Shown: positions 8,883-21,800, numbered from the stretch's first letter. The stretch: DNA of 64,000 bases from Pyrenochaeta sp. MPI-SDFR-AT-0127 (GCA_020747015.1 JAGTJM010000037.1:248001-312000), one strand, 5' to 3'. Notes: generated by a model not told the origin, from the sequence alone. Numbers and translations are program-made.

Positions 8883-10934
8883 TCAAAGGCGCACTTTACA
8901 TGTCTTCACCTTCTGGACGGTGATGTCGCTCTCACTCGTCACCGTCAGGGATACCGTAGCTTCTTTTGCACACTCGCCCTCACACGCCACCGCTACCTGA
9001 ACCGTCTTCTGTTTTCCTGCGCTCGCATACGCCAACGCGTTGGGAACTGCGACTTTCCACCCCGCGCCCTCGACCGATGCGCTGAGGCGGTAGATATCGG
9101 AGCCTAGGTATGCAGAAAGATCCTGCGGGTGTGGGTTGGACACCAGAGCAGAAGCCTTGCCAGTGTTTTTGAGCTCAAAGGTGCAAAATGTGCCCTCTGC
9201 GGCGGATTTGGCCGTGGTGGCGGCAAGTTTGCCGGAGCCGAGCTCGATGCCGTAGGATCCTGAAGAGGCGGAAGTGGAAGAGTTTGCGGTAGACTTTACA
9301 CCGACGGTATAGCGGAGCACACCCGCGTTGTCTCTGAGCTTCTCCAGAATGTAAAAGTGCAGGCCATTAGCTACATCCTTGTGTTCAAACTCCGAACCCG
9401 AATTTGTTCCTGCGTGGAATAGCGCGTCAACGAGCTGGCGGTAGTCGCCAATGGACCAGTACCGCGCTGTCCCGTTGGGGAGGTAGAAGTCAATGACGCG
9501 GGCGTCCTGGGGATTTGCGTCAATCACCCACTGGAAGGGCTGGCTGCGATCCGAGTTTTTGGTCTTGCTGATCATGACGCCCGAGTCTGGGCAGAAAGAG
9601 TCGGCGCCCATGCGGTCGACGACTTCGACGTTGTAATTGTTGTAGCCGCGCCCGTCGCAGAACGGATCGAGGGCAGTGTTGCATCGAGGAGCAAGGTCGC
9701 CCTGGCTGCCAAAGGAAATGTTGAAGCCCATGAGTCCACCGGTCGGGTCGACGGAGCGCGCAGTGAGTTGAGCAATCACGGGACCAGAAGCAGCAAGGCC
9801 TGAGCGGGAGATCTGAAGAATAGGAGTCTTGTCAATGAGCCCTATTTGGTGCTTATCACGCATCGTGTGCAGAGAACCCATAGATGCGCCTTGAACCGGA
9901 GGAATCTGCCAGCGGGTATGAGGTCCTCCAGGACCATTGAAAGAACCGCGGTCGAGCATACTAAAAGGACCAGTATAGGCACGTCGAGCGGGGACAGAGA
10001 AGGGATTGTTGTAGTTGTCGCCAATACCGAGGAGATGGGAAAGCTCATGGGCAAACGTAGCCATTCCAGAAGATTCACCCTGGGTGGATGAACCGCCTCC
10101 TGCGTTGGGCCAGATGGTGGAGGCTGCAGCCCACGACGTCCATTCTACATATCGCGTGTCGGCATAATTTGGAAGTGAGCTGTTTGCTGGCGGCCCAAAC
10201 GCTTCCGGTACGTCTTCCTTTGTAAGGAACTTCATCTCTCCGAACTCCTGCCATGTTGATGATTCATCTTGGCCCGCAGAGAGGATGAATGCAAGCTCAT
10301 ACTTGCTCGCTGCCGCCTCGCCGATATCCGCGCGCCATGCACCAAGCGCGTCGGTTCGCAGATCTACTGAGCATGGTGGGCCTTCAGGACAGGCGCCTTC
10401 GTTGAATCCGCCTTGCTCATCATCAATGCCGTACTGATAGCTCTTTGATGGCATGCGATATGGACCAAAAACAGTCAGATCGACTCCATATTTTCCAAAG
10501 CTGTCCCCCATCCAGTACTCATGCAGCGTATGTCCCTCGTTCAAATCGTTGGGAACATTGAGCAAATCATGATAAAATTTTGGCACATCCTCTCGCTTCA
10601 GACCAGAGGCAAGTGGTTGTGGGTTGCCGAACAGATCAGACTTCGCTGCCAGCGTGACCACGAATGGCGAGTCGGGATAATCCACGGTGACCATGGCGAT
10701 GTTGAAATTCCGATCGCGGCCTTTTCGCGCTGGGTCATTCCAAGTGGTGGTTGGCGGAGCTACAAAGTCATCCCATGTCATATTATCGGGGTTTACCCAG
10801 TTCTGAGGGTCGATGGGCGCAAATGGATCCGCCGGAGCTTGTCTGGGGACAATGGCTGGAATAGCGCAAGCTATGTTGAACATCGTGCCCACAAGAGCGA
10901 CCACTGTGGCCGCTGAGCGCCTTTGGCCTGTCAT
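8883..10934 (-). CDS. secreted M6-type metalloprotease
   Basis: Single exon, 683 residues from the ATG at 10934. The open frame extends 47 codons further upstream, but the inner start gives a normal secretion signal (MTGQRRSAATVVALVGTMFN..CAIP), so I prefer it. The zinc motif HELSHLLGIGDNY near residue 296 is of the HExxH type with a following Asp/Asn, as in M6/immune-inhibitor-A-like peptidases. The N-terminal part after the signal is Pro/Asp-rich and may be a propeptide; the C-terminal 150 residues look like a beta-rich accessory domain (VTVSLTVTSE-like strands). Probable role: extracellular protein degradation. The gene is isolated, with over 1 kb of upstream sequence. Confidence 0.85.
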   Translation of the reverse strand: MTGQRRSAATVVALVGTMFNIACAIPAIVPRQAPADPFAPIDPQNWVNPDNMTWDDFVAPPTTTWNDPARKGRDRNFNIAMVTVDYPDSPFVVTLAAKSDLFGNPQPLASGLKREDVPKFYHDLLNVPNDLNEGHTLHEYWMGDSFGKYGVDLTVFGPYRMPSKSYQYGIDDEQGGFNEGACPEGPPCSVDLRTDALGAWRADIGEAAASKYELAFILSAGQDESSTWQEFGEMKFLTKEDVPEAFGPPANSSLPNYADTRYVEWTSWAAASTIWPNAGGGSSTQGESSGMATFAHELSHLLGIGDNYNNPFSVPARRAYTGPFSMLDRGSFNGPGGPHTRWQIPPVQGASMGSLHTMRDKHQIGLIDKTPILQISRSGLAASGPVIAQLTARSVDPTGGLMGFNISFGSQGDLAPRCNTALDPFCDGRGYNNYNVEVVDRMGADSFCPDSGVMISKTKNSDRSQPFQWVIDANPQDARVIDFYLPNGTARYWSIGDYRQLVDALFHAGTNSGSEFEHKDVANGLHFYILEKLRDNAGVLRYTVGVKSTANSSTSASSGSYGIELGSGKLAATTAKSAAEGTFCTFELKNTGKASALVSNPHPQDLSAYLGSDIYRLSASVEGAGWKVAVPNALAYASAGKQKTVQVAVACEGECAKEATVSLTVTSESDITVQKVKTCKVRL

Positions 10935-12211
10935 TTTCGAAAGAAACGGAGGCCTTGCCCAACTCAAGAGCGAGAGAGACAGCGGAGAGTGGAAGAGGAG
11001 AACAAGGGCAAAGGCAACAGGCAATATGGGCAAACCATCATATAAAGCCTGTGAACCCGCACCTTCCCCAGTCAACGGGCCTGCGAGGTCCTCCAGGGAT
11101 TATTTAGCCATACGTAACGACGATAGAAAGAAGCTATCCAAGACATGGGGAAAGCTTTGGGGCTGCCTCATAGGGCTAGCCTCGTTGCCGCTGATGTCTT
11201 GGCAATGCCGAGCACCTGCTGCTTGTAGCATGATGGGTCGATAGTCTTTTGATAACGCGGTACACAATGTGCTGATCAAAGGGCTGAATACTCCCGACAA
11301 TATGCGCCAGGCGGGAACGTCACGACGCGGTGCAACGGGCGCGAAGCTTTGGGCGCTGGTGTTGTGGAGCTTATCTGACAGGCCGGCGCAAGGGTAGACG
11401 ACCGGCCTGTTACCCATGGCAACAAGATCATGGACGTTTGCGTCCAACAAGAAAGCAATCCTTCGAGAAAGATTGTAGTATCAAGGCCAGGCTGGTGGCA
11501 TAGGAAAGCGATGGGTCGATGTGGGTATGTGATAGTTGCGCAGAAGGATGGCGGTGATCGTTATTTGAGATACGTCATGTGGGGCTATCCCACAATGGAA
11601 GGGTTTCAACGAGGCTGTCGCTGAGTGCAACACCACCCAAACTTCTAAAACAGACGTGTAGACTCTGTACGGCTAGTCTTATAAGGGTTCATGGAATACT
11701 TGTCTGAACGGCTACATTTTGCCTTTGCGTCATCTTGCGCCGACACCAAGAAGAGCTCCTTCCGACTTCCGAGCAAACCTTGGCCATGACGGAGTTCCAG
11801 AGTTCAAGACCTCTCAAATCCTTCACAAAGGCTGAACTGGTCTTGAATGTCTCAGTCTTCGAGGAGAGAGGCGCTCTTATTCGTTATGGAAACATCCGAC
11901 CCTTGGAATGCCTCATAGCGTGACTTGTCGCACCTCTCATGGCTTATGGCAACAGGGATATATCTCCATACCCAACTTCGAATCTTGCACTGTGCCTCTC
12001 AGCCATGGCATACGCCTAGTATCCATCAACTGGGCGCAGACGGATCATTGACATACAAAGATGGGTCCATTCTCCCAATCTTGGAGTAATCTATATTCAT
12101 GAAAGTGACCCATGACGAGCAACAATACAGTGCTGCTTGACAACGCATTTTACCCTGCATCTTGCAACACTTTACCTTCGTCGGCTGAACAGTATAGTCT
12201 GACTCTCCGCC
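10935..12211. other. divergent promoter region, no gene seen
   Basis: About 1.3 kb between the protease gene and the SNF transporter gene. Short frames (11100-11450 reverse, 11735-11923 forward) show no domain, splice support or family resemblance. Confidence 0.4.
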
Positions 12212-14434
12212 ATGAATGTACTTCGAAAGGTCGGCAGATGGTTCTCTCCATCCGCAGACAAGGCTGAGGATGGACGTGATGCGTGGCCGAGTCGAACTTC
12301 TTTCCTTCTTGCAACAATGGGTGGCACTATTGGCATGGGTAACATGCTACGATTCCCATCTGTCGTCTTCAACAACCACGGCCTACAATGGTGTGTAGAG
12401 TGTTCAAGCTCGCGCTACTCCCTGCAACACATCTCTACGCTGACTGACACTGCTAGGTTCATCCCATATCTCATGGCAGTGGTGATTATTGCTATTCCTG
12501 GGCTCATTCTCGAAGTCTCAATTGGCCAGGCGTACCGAGGAGGTTCTGTCGTCGCATACAATGGCATGAACAAGAGACTCAAGGGTACAGGTCTGAGCCT
12601 TATCTTCATCGGCTTCATGGTGCTCACATACTTCAATGTGATTGTCACTTGGATCATGGTCTTCTTCCGACACTCATTCACAAACCCACTACCCTGGTCT
12701 GATCGCGATCCAGAGGAGTTCTTCATGCAGGATGTCCTTCGAGCTGTCCCTCCTGTCGAAGGAAGCCCCTATGCGACATATCCTAGCACTGCCATGATTG
12801 GGGAGCTTGCTGGGTGGTGCGCGTTTACTTGGTTTCTGGTCTGGCTTTGGTACGACATTTCCTTTCCTGGATACTAAATTCAAGGCACGCGCTAATCCTA
12901 TGACTCTGGTTCTAGCATATTCCAAGGAGTCGGATGGACTGGACGTGTTGTCTACTTTACAATGGGCATGCCAATCATAATGGGAATCGTACTTGTTGGT
13001 CGCGGCGTCTCACTTGACAACGCAGGGGAGGGTGTCAAGCTCTATTTTGCCACCTGGCGAGGAGATCAGCTTGCGCAGCAAAGTGTCTGGCAGGCAGCGT
13101 GCGGACAGGTATTTATCATCTTATACGCCGCAAACATGTACTGACGATATGCAGGTCTTCTTTAGCACCGGTGTTGGATTCGGATATTACACGGCCTATG
13201 CATCGTACAACCGAAAATTCTCCAATGCTGTACAGGATGCCCTTATTGTCGTTACCAGCAATGTGACGTTTGAGATCTTCATCGCATTTGGCGTCTTCGG
13301 CATCGTCGGGTATCTTGGCCTCCATCCAGACACCACTGATATCAACGGTAGCTTCGACATCGGCTTCGTCACGTTTCCTGCAGCCTTAGCAGCCATGCCT
13401 GGCGCAAACTTTTGGTCGGTCATTTGGTTCCTCACACTTCTCGTCCTTGGAATCAGCTCTGCGTTTGCAATGCTCGACGCCGTCGTTACGCTGATCATGG
13501 ACTCGAGTCCGAGGATGAAGCGGCCGCTCGTCGTGACGGCTCTGGTCACGCTCTGCTACTTGATCTCGCTACCCTACTGCACAGAATTTGGATATTATTT
13601 ACTCAACAATATCGATGCGTGGGTAAACAACTTGGCCCTTGTTTTCGTGGTTTGGTCCGAGTGTGTTGCAGCAACCACCATCTATCGCTGGAAAGATGTG
13701 GTAAACCAAGTGGGTCTCCCCGCATTCATCTGGTACAACGCTGGTTATTTCGGTGGCATGATACTCGGCGTAGTACTTGGCCATGCTGTCAGTGCCCCGG
13801 CGGGCGCTGGGCTCGGTTTTGGCCTTTTCATCGTCGGTACCCTCGTCGCGGTGTTCAAATCGCTCAACCCTGATGCTGCCGTCCCCAGCTTTTGGGGGCG
13901 TCATTTATTTTTGAGGAAACTGTGGTTCTTGGCCTTCTATTCGGTACGTCTAACTAACTCCTTCGCTGACTTTGTGCTTTTTGACTGACTCGCTTTCAGG
14001 GCAACCAACTTCGCCGCGATCTCAACATCATCGTGGCAACTGGTAAGAACTGGAACATTCCTATCTTCTGGGCTCCGCTACTTCGGTACATTTCCGCGCC
14101 AATTCTCACCATCGTCCTGAGTTTTGCTTACCCGGACTTCTACCAAGAACGCTACGATCCACTTCACATTATTGGCTTCACGATAGCACATATCGCGCTC
14201 ATTATTGTTGGCCTGGGGTTCATCGCTCCAAGGTGGTTTGATGTTTTTGTTCCGGTGCAACGACGCGGCGAAGGAGATATGGCTACCGTGCCCAACCTTG
14301 AGAGTGGTGTCGTGGATGCTTTGAGGGATGGGGAAATGGAGAGTGGTGATAGGCCTAGTGAAAGTGGTGGGAGATCTATTGGAAATGGTGATAATTACAG
14401 TGGAGGAGAAGATGATAAAAAGTCGAATTATTAA
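12212..14434 (+). CDS. SNF-family sodium-dependent transporter
   Basis: Five exons: 12212-12390, 12457-12849, 12916-13108, 13155-13943 and 14000-14434, for 662 residues. All four introns are GT-AG (46-66 bp) and every junction restores a family-consensus stretch, for example LQW-FIPYLMAV and WQAACGQ-VFFSTGVGFGYYTAYASYN. The N-terminal motif MGGTIGMGNMLRFP is the unwound TM1 sodium/substrate-binding segment of the neurotransmitter:sodium symporter family. About twelve hydrophobic segments follow, and the last 65 residues are a polar Ser/Gly-rich cytosolic tail. Fungal members lack an established substrate; amino acids or related amines are likely. It is an integral, probably plasma-membrane, protein. 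The 46-bp third intron is near the lower size limit. Confidence 0.9.
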
Positions 14435-15558
14435 TGGATTGTTCCAACAGATACGTGGATAACAATAGGTAAATCTCTCCTTAGGATACGTTGAACCTCG
14501 TCGTGTAGTTTACTGTGCAAGGTCTTCCCATATACCACGTAAGCCTGATAGTATTACAGATTTAACCAGTCTATTGCCGGCCCCTATCTCATCTACAGTT
14601 GCCTATATTCGCAGAGCCAACCTCTTCTGTGGTAGAGAATGTTGACCAGCTTTCTGGGTAATCCACGTGATAGAGCTAGTTAAGAATGCCAAATTTGGAA
14701 CACAGCGTACATTTTCACTATTCCCAGAGGAGAAAAGTTGATAGAATCTATGACAATGTAAAATAAATCTCGTAGTACGGCCGTGGCGTTGTTAATACGC
14801 GAGTCCGTGGCCTGGTAGAAGAAGTACCACACAAGAGCTGTCCTAAGTACTAGAGAATGTAACTTATTGATAATAATGCGGAATACCCATGCTAGATCGC
14901 CTTTGGTCCACAGTTCTCTAGTTCTGTGAGTTTCTATGCTATTGTTGGAAGCTCACGTTGTTCAGAATCCAGTAGTACGAGATCTTTAGCAAGCTGCCCT
15001 TGGTATCCTGACCTGCTCCTTGTAGCCACGTGAAGCCGTGTCACGTATACCTTTGATGCAATTCGCAGCCTCCGAACCTTGTCATGGAGCCACCTATACA
15101 CTCACTCTGGGTCTGCACCGTAACAAGGCGCCCTGTTAACATAAACGAAGTCCAACAATAAGTACACAATATATTCTGTGTAGTGTTTGCTTTCTTATAT
15201 AACGTAGTTTTGAACTGCCTGCAGTTGCCAGACGGCGACCCTCTCCCCACTGTTCGCTTCTCTTCAAGGAGTCCACAAGGCTCGGGCTAGAACAGGTCGA
15301 CCGTCCTCCTTCCTAGCGTCACTAAGGCGCTTCTCCGTGTTACATCAATCCTGCCGCAATTATTCTTCACCTTCCTATTACTCAGTCTGATATAGCTATT
15401 GCTGAATCTAATATGGTCTCAAAGCTTTGTTTTAGCAAAATGACACTACTTGATACTCACGCATATCCACGGCCACGTCCACGAAAAGGAGATACAGAAT
15501 ACTAGAGATTAATAAATAATGAGCATTCCATGCTACATAAATTGATCCTCATGATTCG
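14435..15558. other. intergenic, AT-rich, no gene seen
   Basis: No supported gene. This is a transition from the intact transporter gene to the degraded NACHT-WD40 locus. By eye it is richer in A/T than the coding flanks. Confidence 0.4.
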
Positions 15559-17230
15559 TCACTTAATAAAGCTGATTATACATATCTCTCCACTTTTAAC
15601 GCCAATAGCAATTCTCTTTCCTGATACAGTCGAGCAAGACGGTTGGTACTCTGAAGACAGGCAAATAAGTTTTTCTGAATCATATGTAATCCAATTGTCT
15701 GCGCTTAACCCAAAGCCTCTAAACTCTAAATCTTGAGTATCTTTCGTTTTAGGCGTTATGTTTGACGCTGATCCAGAACGAGTTAGATCAAGATTGAGAG
15801 TACCAGCAGTAGTGTGTAGGTATGAACCAGTTGTATCGAATGATATTCTATATGGAACGTTGCAAGTAGTGAAGGTCTGTAGGCATTTGCCGTTGGCTGG
15901 ATCCCAGATCTTGACTGTGTTGTCCCAGGACGGTGACGCCAACAAGCACGAGTCGTGCGAGAAGGTAGAGGAAGTGACTCTATCACTATGGCCTCTCAGC
16001 GTCTGTAGGATCACACCACTTTCAACATCCCAAATATTAACCGTGCTGTCCCACGAGAGAAGGCGGCAGAGTTAACAATGCCAATATGGCCCCAGAGTGT
16101 CTTTAAGCACCTACCATTATATGAATCCCAAATTTTGACCGTACTATCCTGAGACGATGATGCTAGCCTAAAAGAGTTGTGAGAGAGGTTATGCAGTCAA
16201 CAGCACTGCTATTACCTTCAAGTGTCTGCAGGCACTTGTCACTATCCGTGTCCCAAATCTTGACCGGACTGTCATCAGATGACGACGCTACCCGAGAAGA
16301 GTTGTGCGAGAAGGCTACAAATTTAATAATACTACGATGGTCCTCAATCGTCTTTCGGTACTTACTAGTATCTGTATCCCAAAACTTGATCATTTTGTCC
16401 CAAGATGATGAGGCCAGCCAGGCTGAGTCATGGGAGAAGGCTATACAACTGATGTGATCGCTGTGACCCTTCAATGTCTGCAGACATGCGCTCCATTCAC
16501 CTTCTATATCTGGCTTGATAGTGATAAAATCCGGCTCCTCCACCTTAAAAAGACCTCTGACAAGACTTTGAGTGGGGCTAAATAGAAGGGCAGACGCGTG
16601 TTCCTGGAAAGGGCTGCGCTCTATCACCCCCTTGTGATACATGATAAACCGACGTGTATCTTGAACTAGTGCGGCTGACGAAGGTGAATCTGTTCTTTTC
16701 TTTTAGTTATGTTATTATATTCTCTGTAGTATTGCTTATCGAGGAAATACTTGACTAAGGCCGCTAGTTTTGACATTGAAGCTACACCCTTGGAGATATT
16801 CTGACAGAGGCTAAGGGCTTCTAGCCAATAAAGTAACTTCTCGTTTAGAAAACTGTTAACGAGGCTTCTATCTCGCAAGCTTGATGGGTTAGTTGAGGTA
16901 AAGCTAAGACCGGAGTCGCAAAGGTGGTCGATCCGTAGATACAAGAATAGCGCAATGCTGCCAATGGGTCTTGGCCTGGCCGTGTGATCTCCTGAGCAGG
17001 ATACCTTAACTCGCGGAGGTTGTACATGTCTCGATGCAGTGCAGGATGCATCGCTTGAAGCGATCTAGAGAGCATGACCCTATGAGTCATCTGGCTTCCA
17101 GAATGGAAGATCTCGCGGGAGACCTTTGTAAAAAGAAGGTCCCTCGCTGATTGATGTACAAAGTAGGTAGTGTTTTTTCGCAACGTAAGAAACGAGCCGC
17201 AGTGTATGCCTGTACTTACAGGGCTGACAG
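15559..17230 (-). pseudogene. degraded NACHT-WD40 STAND receptor (HET-E/NWD-like)
   Basis: Three or more frames on the reverse strand together spell the C-terminal half of a fungal NLR. From 5' to 3': CGSFLTLRKNTTYFVHQSAR (about 17220-17130), a helical linker with DMYNLRELRYP and DPLAALRYSCIY (to about 16945), a shift into another frame reading IDHLCDSGLSF, then WD40 blades (LKGHSDHISCIAFSHDSAWL near 16470, LRGHSDRVTSSTFSHDS near 15995) and a closing ECLSSEYQPSC-like end near 15610. Frames break near 16945, between 16645 and 16665, and between 16015 and 16165. No NACHT P-loop was found upstream, so the 5' half is missing or unreadable. Such proteins sense non-self and trigger heterokaryon incompatibility when intact; this copy looks dead. 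Confidence 0.8.
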
Positions 17231-17737
17231 CAGTCCTAGTGTCCGGTGCCGTATCACGTAGCGTGGAATGGATAGTCTAGGGATTTGAAAATATGAAGAA
17301 AGGAACGGAAAGGCCGGACGACCTCAAGCTCGCTGTAATCACATTCCGTTACAAGTATCGCTACGACCCAGCTCATACTGCCTAAAGACACCTGTACCTC
17401 TAGTAAGACCCTAGAGGCATCCTATGTGCGCCCTCTTTCCTCCTGGCGATTCTCCGAAACCCCGCAATAGCCTTTCTTGGGTGCTTGCATACCTCCTCAA
17501 GCTGTGTCCTTCTGTGTTATGTTCTTATTCCTCTTCTTCTGAGGGCTTCTCGGATTGCTTGGAATTGATGAGTCTGGTGTGTCCGCATTCGCCCTCAGCC
17601 GCCGTCACCTTGTGCATGAGGCTGTTATCCCTAGACAACTTCCAAGATCCTTCATTGACTCGGTACCGACTTCGCTCCGGCGCGTTCCAATGATGTTACG
17701 TATGATGGGGCCGCTAAGGTGACGAATGCTACCGATC
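17231..17737. other. no supported gene
   Basis: Where the NACHT domain of the relic would be expected on the reverse strand; I could not read any in it. The forward frame 17424-17693 has no recognisable domain. Confidence 0.35.
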
Positions 17738-18034
17738 TTAGCCACATATTGTGCGTCCCTGATAGGCTGGCTTCTGGTGCTTACGGAAAGGCTCGCCAGT
17801 CACCACGACGCTCTCTACGCGTATTGAATTCGTCGCACTCCAGCGAGTAAATCGGTAGCTTGGTAAATAATGGTCCTCATGTTTATGAGAAGCACTATGT
17901 CGTGGTAGAATGGCGCCGACAATGGTTGGGGCATGTGATCGTCTGCGGCAAATTTTCCACATCACGAGCAGCGACGGAGGAATGGTAAAAAGTAATGCTA
18001 CGAGTGCAATGATGGATTCTGATGATAGAGACAT
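17738..18034 (-). CDS. hypothetical small single-pass membrane protein
   Basis: 98 residues, single exon. It starts MSLSSESIIALVALLFTIPP, a hydrophobic segment over residues 8-28, followed by the basic stop-transfer run KICRRR. The rest is polar, Ser/His/Arg-rich, with no domain I can name. Short proteins with this N-terminus recur near NLR-type genes in filamentous fungi, from memory and unverified. It sits between the broken NACHT-WD40 gene and the Clr5-ankyrin gene. It may be a real small gene or the first exon of something degraded; I rate it as tentative. Confidence 0.35.
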   Translation of the reverse strand: MSLSSESIIALVALLFTIPPSLLVMWKICRRRSHAPTIVGAILPRHSASHKHEDHYLPSYRFTRWSATNSIRVESVVVTGEPFRKHQKPAYQGRTICG

Positions 18035-18857
18035 CTCAACACTTGAGTAACATTCGAAAAGTCACTCAACGATACTCGTTACTGACGGTCTTGATCTTTG
18101 ATGCTATATACCTAACTAGGGTCCAGATTTTGGTACCGCCTACAACCTGTATTTCGGTATCTTGCGTTTTGTAAGGTTATGGCGCCTCCAAAATTCTGTC
18201 CTCAACTCTAGTCGGGCAAGGCAGGGATGTGCGTGCGTAAAATAGCGCACGGTTCTCCTAAGGGTTTCAGAGGCGTCGAACCACCAATCCGTCATCTTCG
18301 TTGGTAGGCCTGCCTGCAGCCTGCTTACCATCGATGCTACCCCTGCCAGATTTTGGCAGGCACGAGGGATCTCCATGGGGCTGGGGCCGTCTCTCGCGGG
18401 AGAGAGAGAGGGGCAGTGTGCGTAGATAGAGTAGCGCCATGCAGATTATTGTTCGATGGCGGATCGATTGGTGGCGGCGGTGCCAGGAGCGGCGTGCTAG
18501 CTGCAGCCAGATTTTGGCAACCTGCATCTAGGTTGTCGTCGCTTGCTGCGCCGTACCCATGGGTTGGCAACCTTGAAACTTGGCCTTCACTTGCTTTGAG
18601 GCGCCCAAAGGCAGCATACAAGATGTCGTTCGACCAATAGGAGTCGAAAGGGCTGACCGGTCCTCCAGTCCTTGGCACAGATTTTGGTAACAGTCGAATA
18701 GCGGTCAAGACGGCGAAACGTAGCTTTCTTAGCGACCGGAGTTCATTTTCGTGATTGACGCAGCATAGATTCATTGCTCTCGTCTACAATGTGACGATGT
18801 TTCCAATCTTGCATCACAAAACTTCCGCTCTTCACTCACTTTTTTCAATCCTCTACC
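18035..18857. other. no supported gene; ankyrin gene promoter
   Basis: Several overlapping low-complexity frames on both strands (18140-18774) have no recognisable content. The last part carries pyrimidine-rich sequence directly before the ATG at 18858. Confidence 0.35.
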
Positions 18858-21800
18858 ATGTCGATCCTACCCGAAGCCGACTGGAATCGCCACAAGGAAA
18901 ACATCAGGCAACTATACTGCATTGAGCAGAAAAAACTTCAATGTGTACGGGAGGAGATGAAGCACCGCCATGGGTTCAACACTACGTATGCCATCATTAA
19001 TCCATACTGGTTTGGAATCTGACGATTGCACAAGCAAATCTCAATATGAAAAGTACTTCAAGAGGTGGAAGTTTCGCAAAAGTTTAACGAAGGAAGAGTG
19101 GACCCCAGTCAGGCATAAGGTAAACGCGAGGAAAAGAGAAGGCAAAGAGAGTGATGTTTATCTTGAAGGTGTGCTCATGCCCGCAAAGAAGGTCAAGCGT
19201 GGCATCGGGCGCTATCAACAGACTCTTTGCGAGATGAATCTCACAAGCTATGACCATGGTGAGTTTGTAACGGAGTACTCTGGATCGCAAGCTCACATTA
19301 AGTGTACTAAAGCTAGGGAGCTTCAAACACCTAATGGAGTAACCATTGCCACACCAATACCGATTGGGAGTAGTTCGAACCTCTTCGGAGGCCTGCTCAT
19401 ATCGCAGTACTTTGCATCTCTCCTATATCAAGGTAAGTCGAATTCCGAAGGTCCATTTGCACCAGCAGAAGCCTTATCCATACACCCTCTTTACAGCTGG
19501 TAAACATCTTGACGAACTGGGTACTGATCGCTTGCTAGCCAGTCCGCAGGGTCGCAACACTGTTTACCCAGCATCCCATTCTGGGGCCACCGCTGCTCTC
19601 TCGATGCATTTCACCAACACGCCGAAACCTCTTGTATTGCCACATTGGCCAACTAAAGCAAATTCTACTGGTCGTCTAAGGTCGGCTACTGGAACAAGGA
19701 CTCCTGAATTAAGGGACGACACTGGGGAAGATTTCCGCGGAGGCCTTGAATTATTACAAACACTACCCGAAAATACTGAGGCTTTTAGGTCCCTGCAGTC
19801 CATGATTTTCCTTGCTTCTAACAATTTCCTGGACTCTGCAGATTTTAGCATCCGCAAAAATATCATAAACTGGCTTGGAGAAGAAAAGAACGCCCCCTTC
19901 TACGTCAATTACTCTCGGTTGGAGGACCTACTGCTGAATCCACCTTGGAAGCGCTGTATCCCTATGCCATACATGGGAAGAGCACAAATATCATCAAAAT
20001 ATTCATCGACTTGGGCTGCGACCCTAACTTCAGCTACATCAACCGCCTAGGTTCATACTCATCCATTGCCACTACAGCTCTCGGATCAGCTTGTGCGGGC
20101 CGAAACTTCGAGCTCGTGTGTCTCTTGCTTGCAGCTGGTGCTGATCCAAATAAGCTGAGCAAACAACCGGGACCTGATTCCGATGACGAGCTCTGTCCAA
20201 TGGTAATCTCTATTATGGGACGCGCTCGAAGATACTCAATCTTTGCTACACTAGAAGAAGACGAAGATGAGTCGACTTTGCAATTAGTCGAGACTTTGAT
20301 GCAAAGCGGAGCTCTAGTTCACGGCCCTTCATCTGATTATCGCGTCCCACTCGCTGAGGCAGTTCGATACGGTGACGAAAGCGTAGTACGCTTCCTTCTC
20401 AACAAAGGGGCCGATGTGAACTTAATTGACGGCTTCGAAAAGCTCCCTTTAGGTATCGCGGTTAGGAATTTCAAGGACAAACCCAATTTTGCAACGAGCA
20501 AAAGTTTGTCCATTGTTCAACTCCTTCTCAGTGCGGGCGCAGATCTCAATAGTCTTTCTAAACACTTCTTCTACGATGAGCACTTCGACGACTATAGATA
20601 TTTTCTTCCATTCGATAACGCAGCGTTGACTGGCTGTTTGCCATTATCGGAGTTGCTTTATGCAGCAGGTGCACGCCCTGGTTGCTTTGCGTTGACCAAC
20701 GCCGTTCATGGAGGAAACGAGGATATCGTCAAATTTACGCTTCATGCTATTACAATGTGTAACGATTTTCAAGCACAGCGTTCTGCCTTAGTCCAAGCGG
20801 TCCAATCAGCAAACAGTGAAATGTTCCGCTTCCTATTCGAATCCAGCACTAACCAGTATGATAGTCATACACTGAGCCTGGCAATTCAGGAGGCTATTCC
20901 GTGGAGAAATTACAAAATTGTCCAGCAACTTCTACTTGCAGGTCGACACGACACTCGTTTTGCCGAGAAACTGGAACCAGCAGCTATAGCTGCGATATCA
21001 TCTGGAGACCTTGAGATACTTGATCTCGTGCTCGGTGCAGGAGTCAAGGTGAGCTCAAACCTACTTGTTCAGGCCTTCGAATGTAGTCACGAGCCGATCA
21101 TCAAAAGACTTTTTGACTTACGAACGCTTCAATCTGTTGATGAAAGGGCAGAAGAGAGCGAAGATGAGGATGAAAATACTTTTTCGCGCACGGAATGTGG
21201 ATGCTGTGCAGCGAGAGCTCATCCCAAAGAAACTCCATTGCTAGTTGCGGCAGCAGGGTTTGGGAATTGCGAAATCGTCAAACATCTTCTGGAACAAGGA
21301 ACACTCTTCGATGGTACCCTAGCTCTTATATGTGCTGTTCGGAAAAGAAATCTAGAGATGGTCGCTGTGCTTCTAGAAGCTGGAAGCCCAATCAGTGACA
21401 GTGCATGCGATGGGAAGACTGTTATAACTCCACTTCAAGAAGCGGTTCAGACGAAACAATCTTCGTTAGTTCAGATCTTACTCGATAACGGCGCCGATCC
21501 TGAGGTCAGTCCGCTCGGCTTCAGCGAATATGTCGATCAACAAAGTCACAACAATTTTTTCTATGGAATTAAACCGCCGCTGCACCTAGCTGTCAAGCAG
21601 GGTGACTCCGAAATAGCTATGACGCTTCTTCAGGCCGGAGCTGACATCAACAATCCTCAAGCGAAAATCTGGGGTTGTTCTGCCTTGACTCTGGCTATTC
21701 GTGGAAATAATCGGGAAATGTTCGATTTGGTTGTTGCCCAAGGCGCAGATATGCTTGACTCGACAGCTCTCGTAGAGGTAGTAAGACACGAAAACCTTCC

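Noticed and set aside
18140..18774. overlapping frames up to 145 codons on both strands
   Set aside because: Low-complexity Pro/Arg-rich text without recognisable domain, start context or splice support.
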